A stretch of 22,012 bases of DNA from a virus: IMG/VR virus record IMGVR_UViG_3300037110_000322, positions 1 through 22,012 of that record. One strand, 5' to 3'. The notes beneath the pieces were generated by a model. The model saw nothing but the letters and a program-made list of their open reading frames with translations, made no database searches and was not told where the DNA came from. The translations under genes were made by a program, and so were the position numbers. Positions within the stretch are counted from its first letter, which is position 1. Each line of letters opens with the position of its first letter. This document shows, piece by piece, positions 12,557 to 21,458 of this stretch.

Positions 12557-14530
12557 ATGAAGCGAAAACTAGTAAGTCGTGACGCCCTCATGAAGATTGA
12601 GGAGCGATCCGTATCCAACGCCGCCTATGAGTTGGCAGAAGCAGAGAAGATGGTCGCTGACATTCTGGGCTTTGATAGCGTAGAGTTACATTGCTATGAC
12701 AAAGAGAACGTATATTATGAGACCAGTGATGGCTCTTACGTTCACGCACAATACACACTTGATGGCAGCCGTGTTAAGCTCTTCAACATTGAAGAGGTTG
12801 CCATTGACACCGAATCTGAGACGAAGTACCGCAAGGAAATCGTCCGGGGCATGGTTGAGGCATTGTTGAATGACGATGAATCTCGTGCTAAGGATCACTT
12901 CCGTCGTTACTTAGAGACTGCCGCCCCGAAGCTTGGGACCGGCCGCACAAAGAAGTCAGCCGTCGACACGATGGCCTCTAACGTCAAGCAGATGGAAGAG
13001 GGCATTGACGTTGCACAAGCTAACAACACCAGCAGCCCCAAGAAGCGTCAAGCCGCTTTGAAGGGCAGCCGTGGTGGAGCCGCCCAGCGAGAAGGTTGGA
13101 AGAAGCGTAAGGCCCACTCTGCGAAGATCAAGCAGCACAAGAGCAGTGCTGAGTTCAAGAAAGAGAAGGGTGCTGTTGAGGCCCTGAAGAAGGGTGGACA
13201 CAAGCGAGCTAGGACCGATTTCTGGCGTGCTGACAAGCCTGAGAAGAAGGGTATGCAAGAGGGTTGGTTGCGTGTTGCTAACAACGTGCTTGAGTACGTT
13301 GATTTCGTTACATCTACACCAGTTCTTTCTGAGATGAAGGTTGCTAGGGATGATTCTGGTAACATCGTCGCCGCAAGCCTTCCGACAATGAAGTTGCGTA
13401 ACGAGGGTAAGTTGCTTGCTCTCCGATACGACACCCTCAAGACGGACGTTAAGGTTATGCGAGAGAAGGCCGTCAAGCTTCGTCTTGAAGAGTCCTTCCA
13501 GAAGTTGGTCGCCAAGATCAAGAGATTGAATAACATCTCGGATCATGACGAGCTACAAGAGGCTCTGACAAGTCTAGTCGCTCAGTTCCCAACGGTTCTG
13601 TATCTCACACATGATGAGCTAGCCCAGAGCGTTTCGGAAGCCTTGGCGAACATTGGAGCCACCAACTATGACGATCAGATTTGCGATTTCATCGCCGAAG
13701 GCATCCTCCGAGTTGCTTTCAGCACGTATCCAGATCGTGTAAGCCGTATTGCATCTTTGGCCGGTGCCGCAAGGCCAACTACCAATGAGGACGCTTACGA
13801 AGTGTTCCGTAATGCAGTCAATGGGTTCTTCCCAACGATTGACGAGCAGATGGAAGTTGAAATTCAGGCATTTGAGGACTTGCGAGAGGCTTTCATGGAA
13901 GTCCGTCGTGAGGCTTTGGCTTGTGGTTATGACGAGCTACGACAAGAAGCCAACAACTACCTAGCATTGCTTGATAGTGTGTTGAATGGCGAGCGTAAGC
14001 CTGACCTGGAAATCGTCGAGCACGCAGCCGCTTTCTTGGCAATGTTGATCGAGGGGGCATTGGACATGCAGGCTTGGGACATTGTAGAGAAGCCATACCT
14101 AACACGTCACGGCGAACACCCAGACATGGAGAAGAAGGCTAAGCTTTCCCTCTCGGTAAAGGACCACATGGGTAAGTATCCTGATCCTCTCACCGTCAGC
14201 GACGGAGAGAAGTGGAGCGGTGAAGACGCCAAGTCCATGCGTAACAAGCAGTGGGGCAACATTGGTGGCGAAGACACCTATCCAGCTTTGGATAACCCAT
14301 ACGTCTTGAAGGCCGGTCATTGGACCATGCCTCACGACACCGGTGTTGATAAGAACGCCGATGATGGTCTAGCCCAGTGGCAAGACGGTAATAAGACATG
14401 GCCGGGTCTTGATAACCCGAACATTCTGAAGCCGCACAGAAACTACGTCAATAGTGACAACCGAGTGGATAATGTTGATAGCCGAGTGGGTATCAAGCAA
14501 ACCTCCGATCTCGATCAGAAGATTAGCTAA
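12557..14530 (+). CDS. Putative prohead core or internal head protein, 657 aa
   Basis: The ATG at 12557 has AGGAG 8 nt upstream. The N-terminal 120 residues are acidic and mixed alpha/beta. Residues about 125-235 are highly basic (KKRQAALKGSRGGAAQREG, WKKRKAHSAKIKQHK) and may bind DNA or the negatively charged core. The following 280 residues look helical. The tail has two similar units, TYPALDNPYVLKAGH and TWPGLDNPNILKPH. The place between portal and protease is where T4 carries small prohead core proteins, so a core or internal protein cleaved by the protease is likely by position. No sequence family is recognised. It is 17 nt from the protease gene. Confidence 0.7.
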   Translation: MKRKLVSRDALMKIEERSVSNAAYELAEAEKMVADILGFDSVELHCYDKENVYYETSDGSYVHAQYTLDGSRVKLFNIEEVAIDTESETKYRKEIVRGMVEALLNDDESRAKDHFRRYLETAAPKLGTGRTKKSAVDTMASNVKQMEEGIDVAQANNTSSPKKRQAALKGSRGGAAQREGWKKRKAHSAKIKQHKSSAEFKKEKGAVEALKKGGHKRARTDFWRADKPEKKGMQEGWLRVANNVLEYVDFVTSTPVLSEMKVARDDSGNIVAASLPTMKLRNEGKLLALRYDTLKTDVKVMREKAVKLRLEESFQKLVAKIKRLNNISDHDELQEALTSLVAQFPTVLYLTHDELAQSVSEALANIGATNYDDQICDFIAEGILRVAFSTYPDRVSRIASLAGAARPTTNEDAYEVFRNAVNGFFPTIDEQMEVEIQAFEDLREAFMEVRREALACGYDELRQEANNYLALLDSVLNGERKPDLEIVEHAAAFLAMLIEGALDMQAWDIVEKPYLTRHGEHPDMEKKAKLSLSVKDHMGKYPDPLTVSDGEKWSGEDAKSMRNKQWGNIGGEDTYPALDNPYVLKAGHWTMPHDTGVDKNADDGLAQWQDGNKTWPGLDNPNILKPHRNYVNSDNRVDNVDSRVGIKQTSDLDQKIS

Positions 14531-14547
14531 CTTACAAGGGAGTCCAC

Positions 14548-15273
14548 ATGAGCTTTGAGCAAATGTTAAGTGAACAAGGCTTTAACGATGGCGTCCTATT
14601 TTTGGACGCCATCGGGACTGCCCAGTTGTTTATCGTTGAGGGCACCACTGGTGGCCCAACGAAGTTCCGTGGGAAGTTCCAAGAAGCGAACAACCCAAAC
14701 AAGAACAAGCGTGAATATCCTTACGATGTTCTACGGAGCAACGTTGATCGGCTCATAGAGACGATCAACGCCCGTGGTCTAGTAGGTGAATTGGATCACC
14801 CCACTGATAGCATCATTCACTTTGAAAAGGCTAGCCATATCATCACACAACTGTGGTGGGAAGGCAACGTCTTGATGGGTGAAGGTGAAATCCTACCAAC
14901 TCCGCATGGAAGAATCCTTGAGAGTCTTATCCAGTCGGGGGTCAGGGTTGGAATTAGTAGCCGTGGTGTAGGCAATGGAAAAGTACGTCCGCAAGATGGC
15001 GTGTTAGTAATTGGAGAAAGCTACAAGTTAATTACTTTTGATGCCGTAGCTGATCCTAGCACGTTTTCCGCATACCAGAAAATAGTAACGGGCTCCCAGC
15101 GTAGGGAGTCAATCAATCCGTTCTCGGTCATGCCGGAAGCCCCGATGGATATTGTTAATTCATCGGGTAAAAATGAAGGCACAGGGATAAATACCGTTAA
15201 CAATGAAGCCTTCGTCGCCTACATTGGGCAACTAATTCGGCATCATATTGATAAGATCAAAGAAGAAATCTAA
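14548..15273 (+). CDS. Prohead core protease (T4 gp21-type, S77), 241 aa
   Basis: The serine protease matures the prohead by cutting scaffold and capsid proteins. GELDHP at 80-85 supplies the catalytic His84, GISSRG at 135-140 the Ser (137 or 138), and FDAVADP near 164-170 a conserved acidic segment. The early NKREYPYDVLRSNVD and LMGEGEILPTPHGR segments also fit the family. Length (about 210-240) is normal. AAGGGAG precedes the ATG. An 11-bp perfect hairpin lies inside its first 25 codons. It is flanked by the putative core protein and the scaffold. Confidence 0.93.
   Translation: MSFEQMLSEQGFNDGVLFLDAIGTAQLFIVEGTTGGPTKFRGKFQEANNPNKNKREYPYDVLRSNVDRLIETINARGLVGELDHPTDSIIHFEKASHIITQLWWEGNVLMGEGEILPTPHGRILESLIQSGVRVGISSRGVGNGKVRPQDGVLVIGESYKLITFDAVADPSTFSAYQKIVTGSQRRESINPFSVMPEAPMDIVNSSGKNEGTGINTVNNEAFVAYIGQLIRHHIDKIKEEI
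14586..14614 (+). repeat. Perfect 11-bp hairpin in the 5' end of the protease gene
   Basis: CGATGGCGTCC at 14586-14596 is exactly complementary to GGACGCCATCG at 14604-14614, with a 7-nt loop TATTTTT. It starts 38 nt after the ATG, inside codons 13-23. In the mRNA it would form a stable stem just downstream of the ribosome footprint at initiation, so it may slow elongation or mark an RNA-processing site. The T-run is in the loop, not after the stem, so it is not an intrinsic terminator. Confidence 0.8.
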
Positions 15274-15294
15274 AACAACAAGAGAGGTTTTCTG

Positions 15295-16227
15295 ATGGCA
15301 TTTATTACACAAGACAAGGTACTTGAAGCCCTCGCTGGTCTCCTCCCCACAGGAACTGACAGGGATAAGGTCGCCGCCGCAGTTGCTTCTCTTCTCGATG
15401 AAGCGGTAGCTAGTGTTAAGGCTCAGGTCGTAGCAGAGTACAACGATAAGTTGGACGAGGGCTATCGTATTATCGCTGAAGAGCGTGAGAAGGACTGGCA
15501 GACCGCAGAGCTTGGCTATAAGCAAGCTTACGATATCATCGCTGACTTGCGAGCACGGCTCACAAGGCAGGAAGAGGAATTCCAAGCCACGTTGGTGGAA
15601 GAGTATGAGAAGGCTTACCAGATGATCTTGGTCGAGCGGGCCAAGAACGAAGAACTGGAAACCGTCCTATACGAGGAATTCAACAAGAGGACCGAAGCGA
15701 TTCGAGAGTACATCGTTGAGAAATGCGACGAGTTCCTCGGAGAGATGGGCGACGAGTATTACGAGTTGGCCCGACGTGAAGTTCTTAACGACCCGTGCAT
15801 GGCTGAGCACCGTGTAGCTTTTGAGCGTGTTCTTGATGTTGCTAAGGATTACCTATCCGACGAAGACATCATGTTGAACACAGGCTCCAAGGTTGCCGAA
15901 CTAGAGCAGCAAGTCGAGCATCTGGCCGTTACGAAGCGTCAGCTTGAGGCCAAGAACATGCGTCTTATGACAGAGAATAGCAGAGTCCATGAGTATCTTC
16001 GAGAGACCAAGGAATTGATCGAGAAGAACATCCTCGTGGAGAGAAATGAAAGACTAGAAGTAGCAGGTAATGTACAGGGTCGTGGTTTTACAGCCAATGA
16101 ACCGAAGCGAGAAGTTATCCTCGGCGAGGTTGTAGATAGTAACCTGACCAGTGGCAATAACAGTGACAAGCCAAAAACCATTACAGAGCAATGGCAAGTT
16201 TTGGCCGGTCTAGCAGAAAACAACTAA
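15295..16227 (+). CDS. Prohead scaffold protein (T4 gp22 position), 310 aa
   Basis: The protein is acidic and almost wholly predicted coiled coil or helix. Heptad-like stretches include AEYNDKLDEGYRIIAEEREK, YEKAYQMILVERAKNEELE and VAELEQQVEHLAVTKRQLE. Such rods form the inner core on which the capsid assembles and are then cut up by the protease. It lies directly between the protease and the major capsid gene, as in T4. Several (L/I)xE sites that could be cleaved by a gp21-type protease are present. AGAGAGG about 10 nt before the ATG is the ribosome site. Assignment rests on position and coiled-coil content rather than sequence identity. Confidence 0.85.
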   Translation: MAFITQDKVLEALAGLLPTGTDRDKVAAAVASLLDEAVASVKAQVVAEYNDKLDEGYRIIAEEREKDWQTAELGYKQAYDIIADLRARLTRQEEEFQATLVEEYEKAYQMILVERAKNEELETVLYEEFNKRTEAIREYIVEKCDEFLGEMGDEYYELARREVLNDPCMAEHRVAFERVLDVAKDYLSDEDIMLNTGSKVAELEQQVEHLAVTKRQLEAKNMRLMTENSRVHEYLRETKELIEKNILVERNERLEVAGNVQGRGFTANEPKREVILGEVVDSNLTSGNNSDKPKTITEQWQVLAGLAENN

Positions 16228-16251
16228 GCTCACAAATTAGGAGAGATTTAT

Positions 16252-17709
16252 ATGTATTTTAACTCACGTTTGCTGAATGAAGCAAAAGAACTAGAGAAAC
16301 TGTGGGCAGAGACAAAGCTACTGGACGGTATCAGTGATCGTGGCGTTCGTGCCACGACCGCCGTTATGCTGGAAAACCAGCGACTTATGAATGAAGTTGC
16401 TACGGATACCAGCGATATCGCCCTGTTCAAGCGAATCTCTATCCCACTCGTACGTCGTATTTTCCCCCAGTTGATCGCAAACAAGATCGTAAGCGTTCAG
16501 CCACTACTCGGCCCAGCCGGTTTGGTTTACTACCTACGATTCCGTTATGCCTCCAACAAGGGCAACATGCGTGGTGGAGTCCTCGGTGGATTCCCAACTG
16601 ACGATGCAACATCGTTGCAGCAGTTGATGTCCGGTGATGCCAACTTGAACATCTTCTTCACGCACCAGTTCGTGCAGAACGAAGTTCAGACCAACGCCGG
16701 TGGTGGTACAACTCTGACCTACACATTGGAGAAGACTCCAGTGATCGCAGGTACAGTAACCGGTACCATCGGAACCGCCCTTAATGGTGACGGACAGACA
16801 TTCAACATCCCACAGGCCAATGCAACCGGTGCGTTGTGGGCATTGCTGAACATCACCAGCATTGGTGCTCAGCCAGCTTCCTATGTGACCGCTGGTACGC
16901 TTGACCCAGTAGCCGGTGTTTTGACCTTGACTTGGGCCGGTTCAGCCGTAGCCAACAACTACGTAACTATGAACTACGAGTATAACCTTGAATGCCAGCA
17001 AGACCTCCCAGAGGTTAACTTGGTGGTCGAGTCCGAGGAAATCGTAGCGAAGACTCGTAAGTTGAAGGCCGCTTGGAGCTATGAGGCTCAGCAAGACCTC
17101 CGTAGCCAGCACAACCTCGACGCCGAGGCTGAATTGACTGCCGTTCTTGCTCAGGAAATCAACCTTGAGATCGACCGTGAAGTGCTAACAGACCTGCGTT
17201 TGAACGCTGGTACAGTTGCCGCATGGGACTTCAATACTGCCCTTGGTGATACCATCAAAGAGAAGTATGAAAGCCTCTATGTTAAGATCGTTGAAATCTC
17301 GAACGTTGTGCATCGTAAGACCCTCCGTGGTGGTGCAAACTGGATCGTAACTTCCCCAGAAGTTGCATCTATCTTTGAGACCGCTACTGCTGGTTTTGCT
17401 CCTCAGCCTTCTGAGAACTTCACAAGCAGCATTGGTATCCAGTATGTTGGAACAGTCGCAGCCCGATGGAGAATGTACAAAGACCCGTTGTTCCCAACAA
17501 ATCAGATTTTGCTTGGTTACCGTGGGGACTCATACATGGACTCGGGGTACTTCTACTGTCCATATGTACCGTTGACCCAGACGCCTGTGGTTCTTGACCC
17601 AGAGAGCTTCTGCCCACGTAAGGGTATTCTTACAAGATACGGAAAAAAATTGTTACGAGAGGGTGCTAAATTCTATGCCCGCATGACTATTGCGAATTTC
17701 GTGGTCTGA
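16252..17709 (+). CDS. Major capsid protein (T4 gp23-type), 485 aa
   Basis: The HK97-fold shell subunit. A strong gp23 signature is VAKTRKLKAAWSYEAQQDL near residues 264-282, followed by SQHNLDAEAELTAVLAQEI and NLEIDREVLTDLR. The N-terminal delta segment (about 1-48) ends in RLMNE, and cleavage after Glu48 before VATDTSDIALF would release it, as the protease does in T4; the exact site is inference. Residues 160-250 contain a Gly/Thr/Ala-rich beta insertion that may be a surface domain. AGGAGAG lies 9 nt before the ATG. The gene is followed by a strong terminator, as expected for the most expressed structural gene. Confidence 0.95.
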   Translation: MYFNSRLLNEAKELEKLWAETKLLDGISDRGVRATTAVMLENQRLMNEVATDTSDIALFKRISIPLVRRIFPQLIANKIVSVQPLLGPAGLVYYLRFRYASNKGNMRGGVLGGFPTDDATSLQQLMSGDANLNIFFTHQFVQNEVQTNAGGGTTLTYTLEKTPVIAGTVTGTIGTALNGDGQTFNIPQANATGALWALLNITSIGAQPASYVTAGTLDPVAGVLTLTWAGSAVANNYVTMNYEYNLECQQDLPEVNLVVESEEIVAKTRKLKAAWSYEAQQDLRSQHNLDAEAELTAVLAQEINLEIDREVLTDLRLNAGTVAAWDFNTALGDTIKEKYESLYVKIVEISNVVHRKTLRGGANWIVTSPEVASIFETATAGFAPQPSENFTSSIGIQYVGTVAARWRMYKDPLFPTNQILLGYRGDSYMDSGYFYCPYVPLTQTPVVLDPESFCPRKGILTRYGKKLLREGAKFYARMTIANFVV

Positions 17710-17746
17710 CGGATAACAAGTTAGCAGCATAGAATGTTAACATAAA

Positions 17747-17782
17747 AAAAAGCTCGCTTATCAAATGATAAGCGAGCTTTTT
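17747..17782. terminator. Bidirectional intrinsic terminator
   Basis: A 17-bp perfect inverted repeat has arms AAAAAGCTCGCTTATCA and its complement separated by 2 nt (a real loop would open the last few pairs). A-runs precede it and T-runs follow it. It stops transcription from the capsid gene on the + strand and from the nuclease gene on the - strand. Confidence 0.93.
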
Positions 17783-17800
17783 ACTTTGGTTAGTAATCAG

Positions 17801-18955
17801 TTATTTGTAGAGCGTAACGGCTGGTGACCCAACCACATCTTCGAGCTTTACACCAAATACAGCTACATCTTCATCAAATAGTAGCGTATAAGTCATGTTA
17901 TGAACGGCTGCGTAGTCTTGTGCCGCTTGCTGCTTGGTTTGTACATCTAAGTTATCCTTGTTCTTCCAAAATTTGGTCTCAAAGATATGCTGTCGATTAT
18001 CGCCCTTGTACTTTACAAGAAAGTCAGGATGGTAATTATGATTAGTACCATCCGTTTTCTTATAAGGAATCACTAAAGCTTCGTAATCATACCACTCAAC
18101 ATTATCATCGTGGTCGAAAATGAAATGCATAATAAGTTCAAGTCCAGACAGAAACCGTGGATTTTCTTTTCTGCATCGTTGCGTTATATACCGGCCTCTA
18201 ACATTGGACTTAAAACCGCCATTCCAGGTGCCAGCTAGAATCTTTGACGACACAGTATCGCTGGCTTTCTTCCTTGTTTCCTCACTCTTTGGCATCCCCT
18301 TTGCCCACGGGTTAGCATAACTCTCAGCAAGCCACTCTTTGCAATGCTCACGAAGATACTCTTTCATCTCCGGTAACTCGTTGTAATGTCGCACTCCAAA
18401 CCGTTCCTCGGTCGTATCTTGCATCTTTTTAACCACATCGGGATTGCCCATTACATTGCCGCAGCCGTACAGGGCTTTGATACTCGCCATCATCTTGGCT
18501 TTGATCTCTTCTGATTTGAGCGGCACCGTCACGCCATAATTTCCCATGAGTGTTTGTTGCTGTTTCTGTTTAACACCTTCATCTTTCATTGGGTGATCCA
18601 CTCCATAATTTTCTTGGAACGTCTTTCGCCGAGCTTCGACGACCTTCTCGGTTCGCTCCTTGGTTCCAAACATTTGGTCTACTCTATTTGCGGTATTTTC
18701 GGCGGTATTCATGGCGCAACTGACGCCGTATTTTTCAAGGTTGGTTTTTTTAATCTTCTCTTGTACCGTTGGTCTTCTTGCTGGGTTGTCATCGGATTTT
18801 AACCAACATGGGCGGCAGATATGCTTACCTTTGTTTTTCATGTAATTCTTATTTGCATCAGACCATTTCAGCGTCCGCTCACCGCCACAACAATCATAAA
18901 CGACCTTAACAAGAGTGGTCGAAAATGGGTTCTCTGGTGGTGGCTCTAGGTACAT
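17801..18955 (-). CDS. Homing-type nuclease with YGV repeats and PD-(D/E)XK domain, 384 aa
   Basis: Three parts are visible. The N-terminus has paired cysteines (C22, C23 and C47-R-P-C50), probably a zinc ribbon. The middle has about five degenerate repeats of the form T-x-x-E-x-YGV-x-x-P (TNLEKYGVSCAMN at 71-83, FQENYGVDHPMK, LMGNYGVTVPLK, ALYGCGNVMGNP, TEERFGVRHYNE). Such repeats are known in phage intron- and intergene-encoded nucleases, where they contact DNA. The C-terminus has GLELI, IPYKKTDG, YHPDFLV with Asp311, and FETK with Glu326 and Lys328: a PD-(D/E)XK catalytic core. It probably cuts DNA site-specifically to spread itself. A very late start is ruled out by the zinc ribbon; the ATG at 18955 has a GAAAG before it. 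Confidence 0.8.
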   Translation of the reverse strand: MYLEPPPENPFSTTLVKVVYDCCGGERTLKWSDANKNYMKNKGKHICRPCWLKSDDNPARRPTVQEKIKKTNLEKYGVSCAMNTAENTANRVDQMFGTKERTEKVVEARRKTFQENYGVDHPMKDEGVKQKQQQTLMGNYGVTVPLKSEEIKAKMMASIKALYGCGNVMGNPDVVKKMQDTTEERFGVRHYNELPEMKEYLREHCKEWLAESYANPWAKGMPKSEETRKKASDTVSSKILAGTWNGGFKSNVRGRYITQRCRKENPRFLSGLELIMHFIFDHDDNVEWYDYEALVIPYKKTDGTNHNYHPDFLVKYKGDNRQHIFETKFWKNKDNLDVQTKQQAAQDYAAVHNMTYTLLFDEDVAVFGVKLEDVVGSPAVTLYK

Positions 18956-19157
18956 AGTATTTTACTTTCTATTATCTCTATCGGTAATAGAGTACAAATA
19001 CTTTAACATTCTTGCATAAAATTTTGCCCTTTCTCTGAAAATTGACTTGATAACATACAACTTCGCACCTTCTCACAAAATTATCTTACGTTGTCAAGTA
19101 ATTGTTTGCAATGGCCGATATAAGTTATAGGCTGATTCTATTGAGGAAAGTGTAAGT
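18956..19157. promoter_or_regulatory. Divergent AT-rich control region with operator-like palindrome
   Basis: On the - strand a TTGTAC box (18992-18997) and an ATAATA box (18970-18975) are 16 bp apart and make a plausible promoter for the nuclease. A 17-bp inverted repeat, CTCTAT-cggta-ATAGAG at 18976-18992, fills the spacer, where a bound repressor would block RNA polymerase. On the + strand TATAAG at 19119-19124 and GAGGAAAG before 19158 could serve the restriction-modification gene. No regulator gene is seen nearby. Confidence 0.5.
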
Positions 19158-21458
19158 ATGAGCGAAAGAAGCAAAACGGATGTAATTACTAGGAAAAAGC
19201 TAGAAGAGGCTGGATTCTATAAGGACTCCGACTGGAATATCTACGAAGAAGAAACGGAAGATTCAATAATTCAAGAACTATTGAAACATGCTAGCAAGCA
19301 GGGTAACAATGGACGTGGAAAACCGGAATTCATAGGGGTTCACAAGAAATCACATACGGTACTTATTGTTGAAGATAAACTTGATCCCAAAAAACACATT
19401 AGCAAAGATTTAGATCACCCAGCCGATTTTGCTGTAGATGGAGTGTTGCATTATGCTTCTAAGTTAATAGATCACTTCGACATAATCGCTGTTGGCTGTA
19501 GTGGCGGGGACGAATCTGAATTCACAGTATCATCATATCTTTGGAGAAAGGGCGAATCCAAACCAGGATTAGTTGCAGACAAATTTTTAAGTTCTCAAGA
19601 TTACCTCTCTGTGATAAATAGAGATGTCGAAATCATTAACCAAGTACGAGGTAATTTGAGAGGATTTTCAAGACAATATCATAACGACTTACGAGATTAT
19701 GCGAAGTTATTAGAAGAACAAAAACCCGTTTTTGTTGGAGCAATACTCACAGCCTTAACCGATCCAGCGTTCAGAAAAACTTATAGAGAATACAAAGGTA
19801 GGCCGGTAGAACTTGCCGATATGACGGTCAATCACATCAGGCAAGTTCTTAACATATGGATAGATGACGAGCAGAAAAGGCAGTACATCTTACATAGCGT
19901 TGGCTTTATAAAAGTGCATCCAACGTTCGCAAACGTCAAGAGTAACGTGTTGATGGACTTGATTGATTCATTAGAGAGAAATGTTCACCCCGAAGTAGAT
20001 AAAGATGTTACCCACCTCGATATGTTAACGGAATTCTATCGAGAATTTGTTCGTTACTCAGGTGGCGATGGGAAGGGTCTTGGGATTGTAATGACGCCGC
20101 CGCATATTTGTGATTTGTTTGCTGAGATGGCGAACTTACACGAAAACTCCAGGGTGCTTGATTGTTGTATGGGGACTGGTGGGTTTCTTGTAGCAAGTTT
20201 GTCTAATCTAAAAATGAAATTTGGTAATGATGAAGCTGGGCTGGCTGAGTTTCAACGTAACAATCTTATTGGGGTCGAACAACAAGCCAACATGTTTACA
20301 TTGTCTTGCATCAATATGATGTTGAGAAAATGCAATCCCGACAACTTTTATCTTGGAAGCTGCTTTAATCTAACTGAGGATGTTAAATCGCATAGATGTA
20401 ATGTAGGATTTCTCAATCCTCCTTATTCTCAGAAGGGGCAAAATCTCAAAGAATTTGATTTTGTTGAACATATGATGAATTGTCTAACAGAGGGCTCACT
20501 AGGATTCGCAATTCTGCCTATGAGTTGCGCTGTTGGGGGTAGCGTAGAAAAATCCCGCCTATTGAAAAATCATACGCTTGTGGCGGCGATGTCGATGCCC
20601 GATGATCTGTTTTATCCCACGGGAGTTGTACCATGCATTTTAGTTTTTAAGGCCCATATACCGCATAACAGCAAGATAGAGACATGGTTTGGTTATTGGA
20701 AAGACGATGGACATATTAAAATAAAGAAGGAAGGAAGGGTAGATTATTATAACCAATGGGCTCAAATTAAGTGTCAATGGGTCGATATGTTCCTCAACCA
20801 AAAAGAGTTACCAGGGATAGGCGTAAAACACAAGGTATCATCGGAAGACGAATGGTGTGCAGAAGCCTATGTAGAAACAGATTATAATAAGATATCAGCA
20901 AACGATTTCAGGGCTAACACATTGAGCTACTTATCCCATCGAGTGTTACGTGGCGACTTAGGTGTGGTGAAAGGCATCGATGCAGGCAAATCAAATATTA
21001 TCTTAGATAGCAATAAATGGTCTCCATTCTCATTAGCAGAATTATTTCAACTAAAAAAAGGTCGACGGATAGTGAAAAAAGACAGTATTCTAGGCTCAAC
21101 CGCCTTTGTCAGTGCTACAGACGCAAATAATGGAATTAGCAACTATCTTGATATTGAACCAGATTATCAAGGAAATGCTATCACCGTTAATTATGACGGA
21201 AGCGTAGGTGAGGCGTTCTACCAAATAGACCCGTTCTTTGCTCTTGATTCTGTCAATGTTCTAATACCTAAATTCGACTTGAATGTCTACCGAGCGATGT
21301 TTCTAATTACCATTATTAAGATGGAGCGGTTTAAGTTTAGTTATGGCAGAAAATGGCATCTTGGTAGGATGCGGCAGTCAAAGATCAAGTTACCAGTGAC
21401 GATAGAGGGTGATCCTGACTGGGGGTTAATGGAGAATTATATCAAGTCAATTATTTGA
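19158..21458 (+). CDS. Single-chain restriction-modification enzyme (type IIG-like), 766 aa
   Basis: Domain order: an N-terminal nuclease-like region with KPEFIGV and IVEDKLD (Glu57, Glu72, Lys74 as a PD-(D/E)XK-type core); a helical linker; a type I HsdM-like N6-adenine methyltransferase with VMTPPHICDLF (311-321), SAM motif VLDCCMGTGGFL (333-344) and catalytic NPPY (420-423); and a C-terminal single target-recognition domain beginning WSPFSLAELFQLKKGRRI, as in HsdS half-subunits. Fused nuclease-methylase-specificity proteins of this kind cut outside their recognition site and methylate it. One recognition domain only suggests a half-site or dimer. GAGGAAAG supports the start. Base composition is more AT-rich than the head genes, which suggests recent acquisition. 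Confidence 0.88.
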   Translation: MSERSKTDVITRKKLEEAGFYKDSDWNIYEEETEDSIIQELLKHASKQGNNGRGKPEFIGVHKKSHTVLIVEDKLDPKKHISKDLDHPADFAVDGVLHYASKLIDHFDIIAVGCSGGDESEFTVSSYLWRKGESKPGLVADKFLSSQDYLSVINRDVEIINQVRGNLRGFSRQYHNDLRDYAKLLEEQKPVFVGAILTALTDPAFRKTYREYKGRPVELADMTVNHIRQVLNIWIDDEQKRQYILHSVGFIKVHPTFANVKSNVLMDLIDSLERNVHPEVDKDVTHLDMLTEFYREFVRYSGGDGKGLGIVMTPPHICDLFAEMANLHENSRVLDCCMGTGGFLVASLSNLKMKFGNDEAGLAEFQRNNLIGVEQQANMFTLSCINMMLRKCNPDNFYLGSCFNLTEDVKSHRCNVGFLNPPYSQKGQNLKEFDFVEHMMNCLTEGSLGFAILPMSCAVGGSVEKSRLLKNHTLVAAMSMPDDLFYPTGVVPCILVFKAHIPHNSKIETWFGYWKDDGHIKIKKEGRVDYYNQWAQIKCQWVDMFLNQKELPGIGVKHKVSSEDEWCAEAYVETDYNKISANDFRANTLSYLSHRVLRGDLGVVKGIDAGKSNIILDSNKWSPFSLAELFQLKKGRRIVKKDSILGSTAFVSATDANNGISNYLDIEPDYQGNAITVNYDGSVGEAFYQIDPFFALDSVNVLIPKFDLNVYRAMFLITIIKMERFKFSYGRKWHLGRMRQSKIKLPVTIEGDPDWGLMENYIKSII

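Noticed and set aside
12956-13546. Long - strand open frames of 196 and 162 codons
   Set aside because: They are shadows of the 657-residue + strand protein, with low-complexity Leu/Ser/Thr-rich translations and no start signals.
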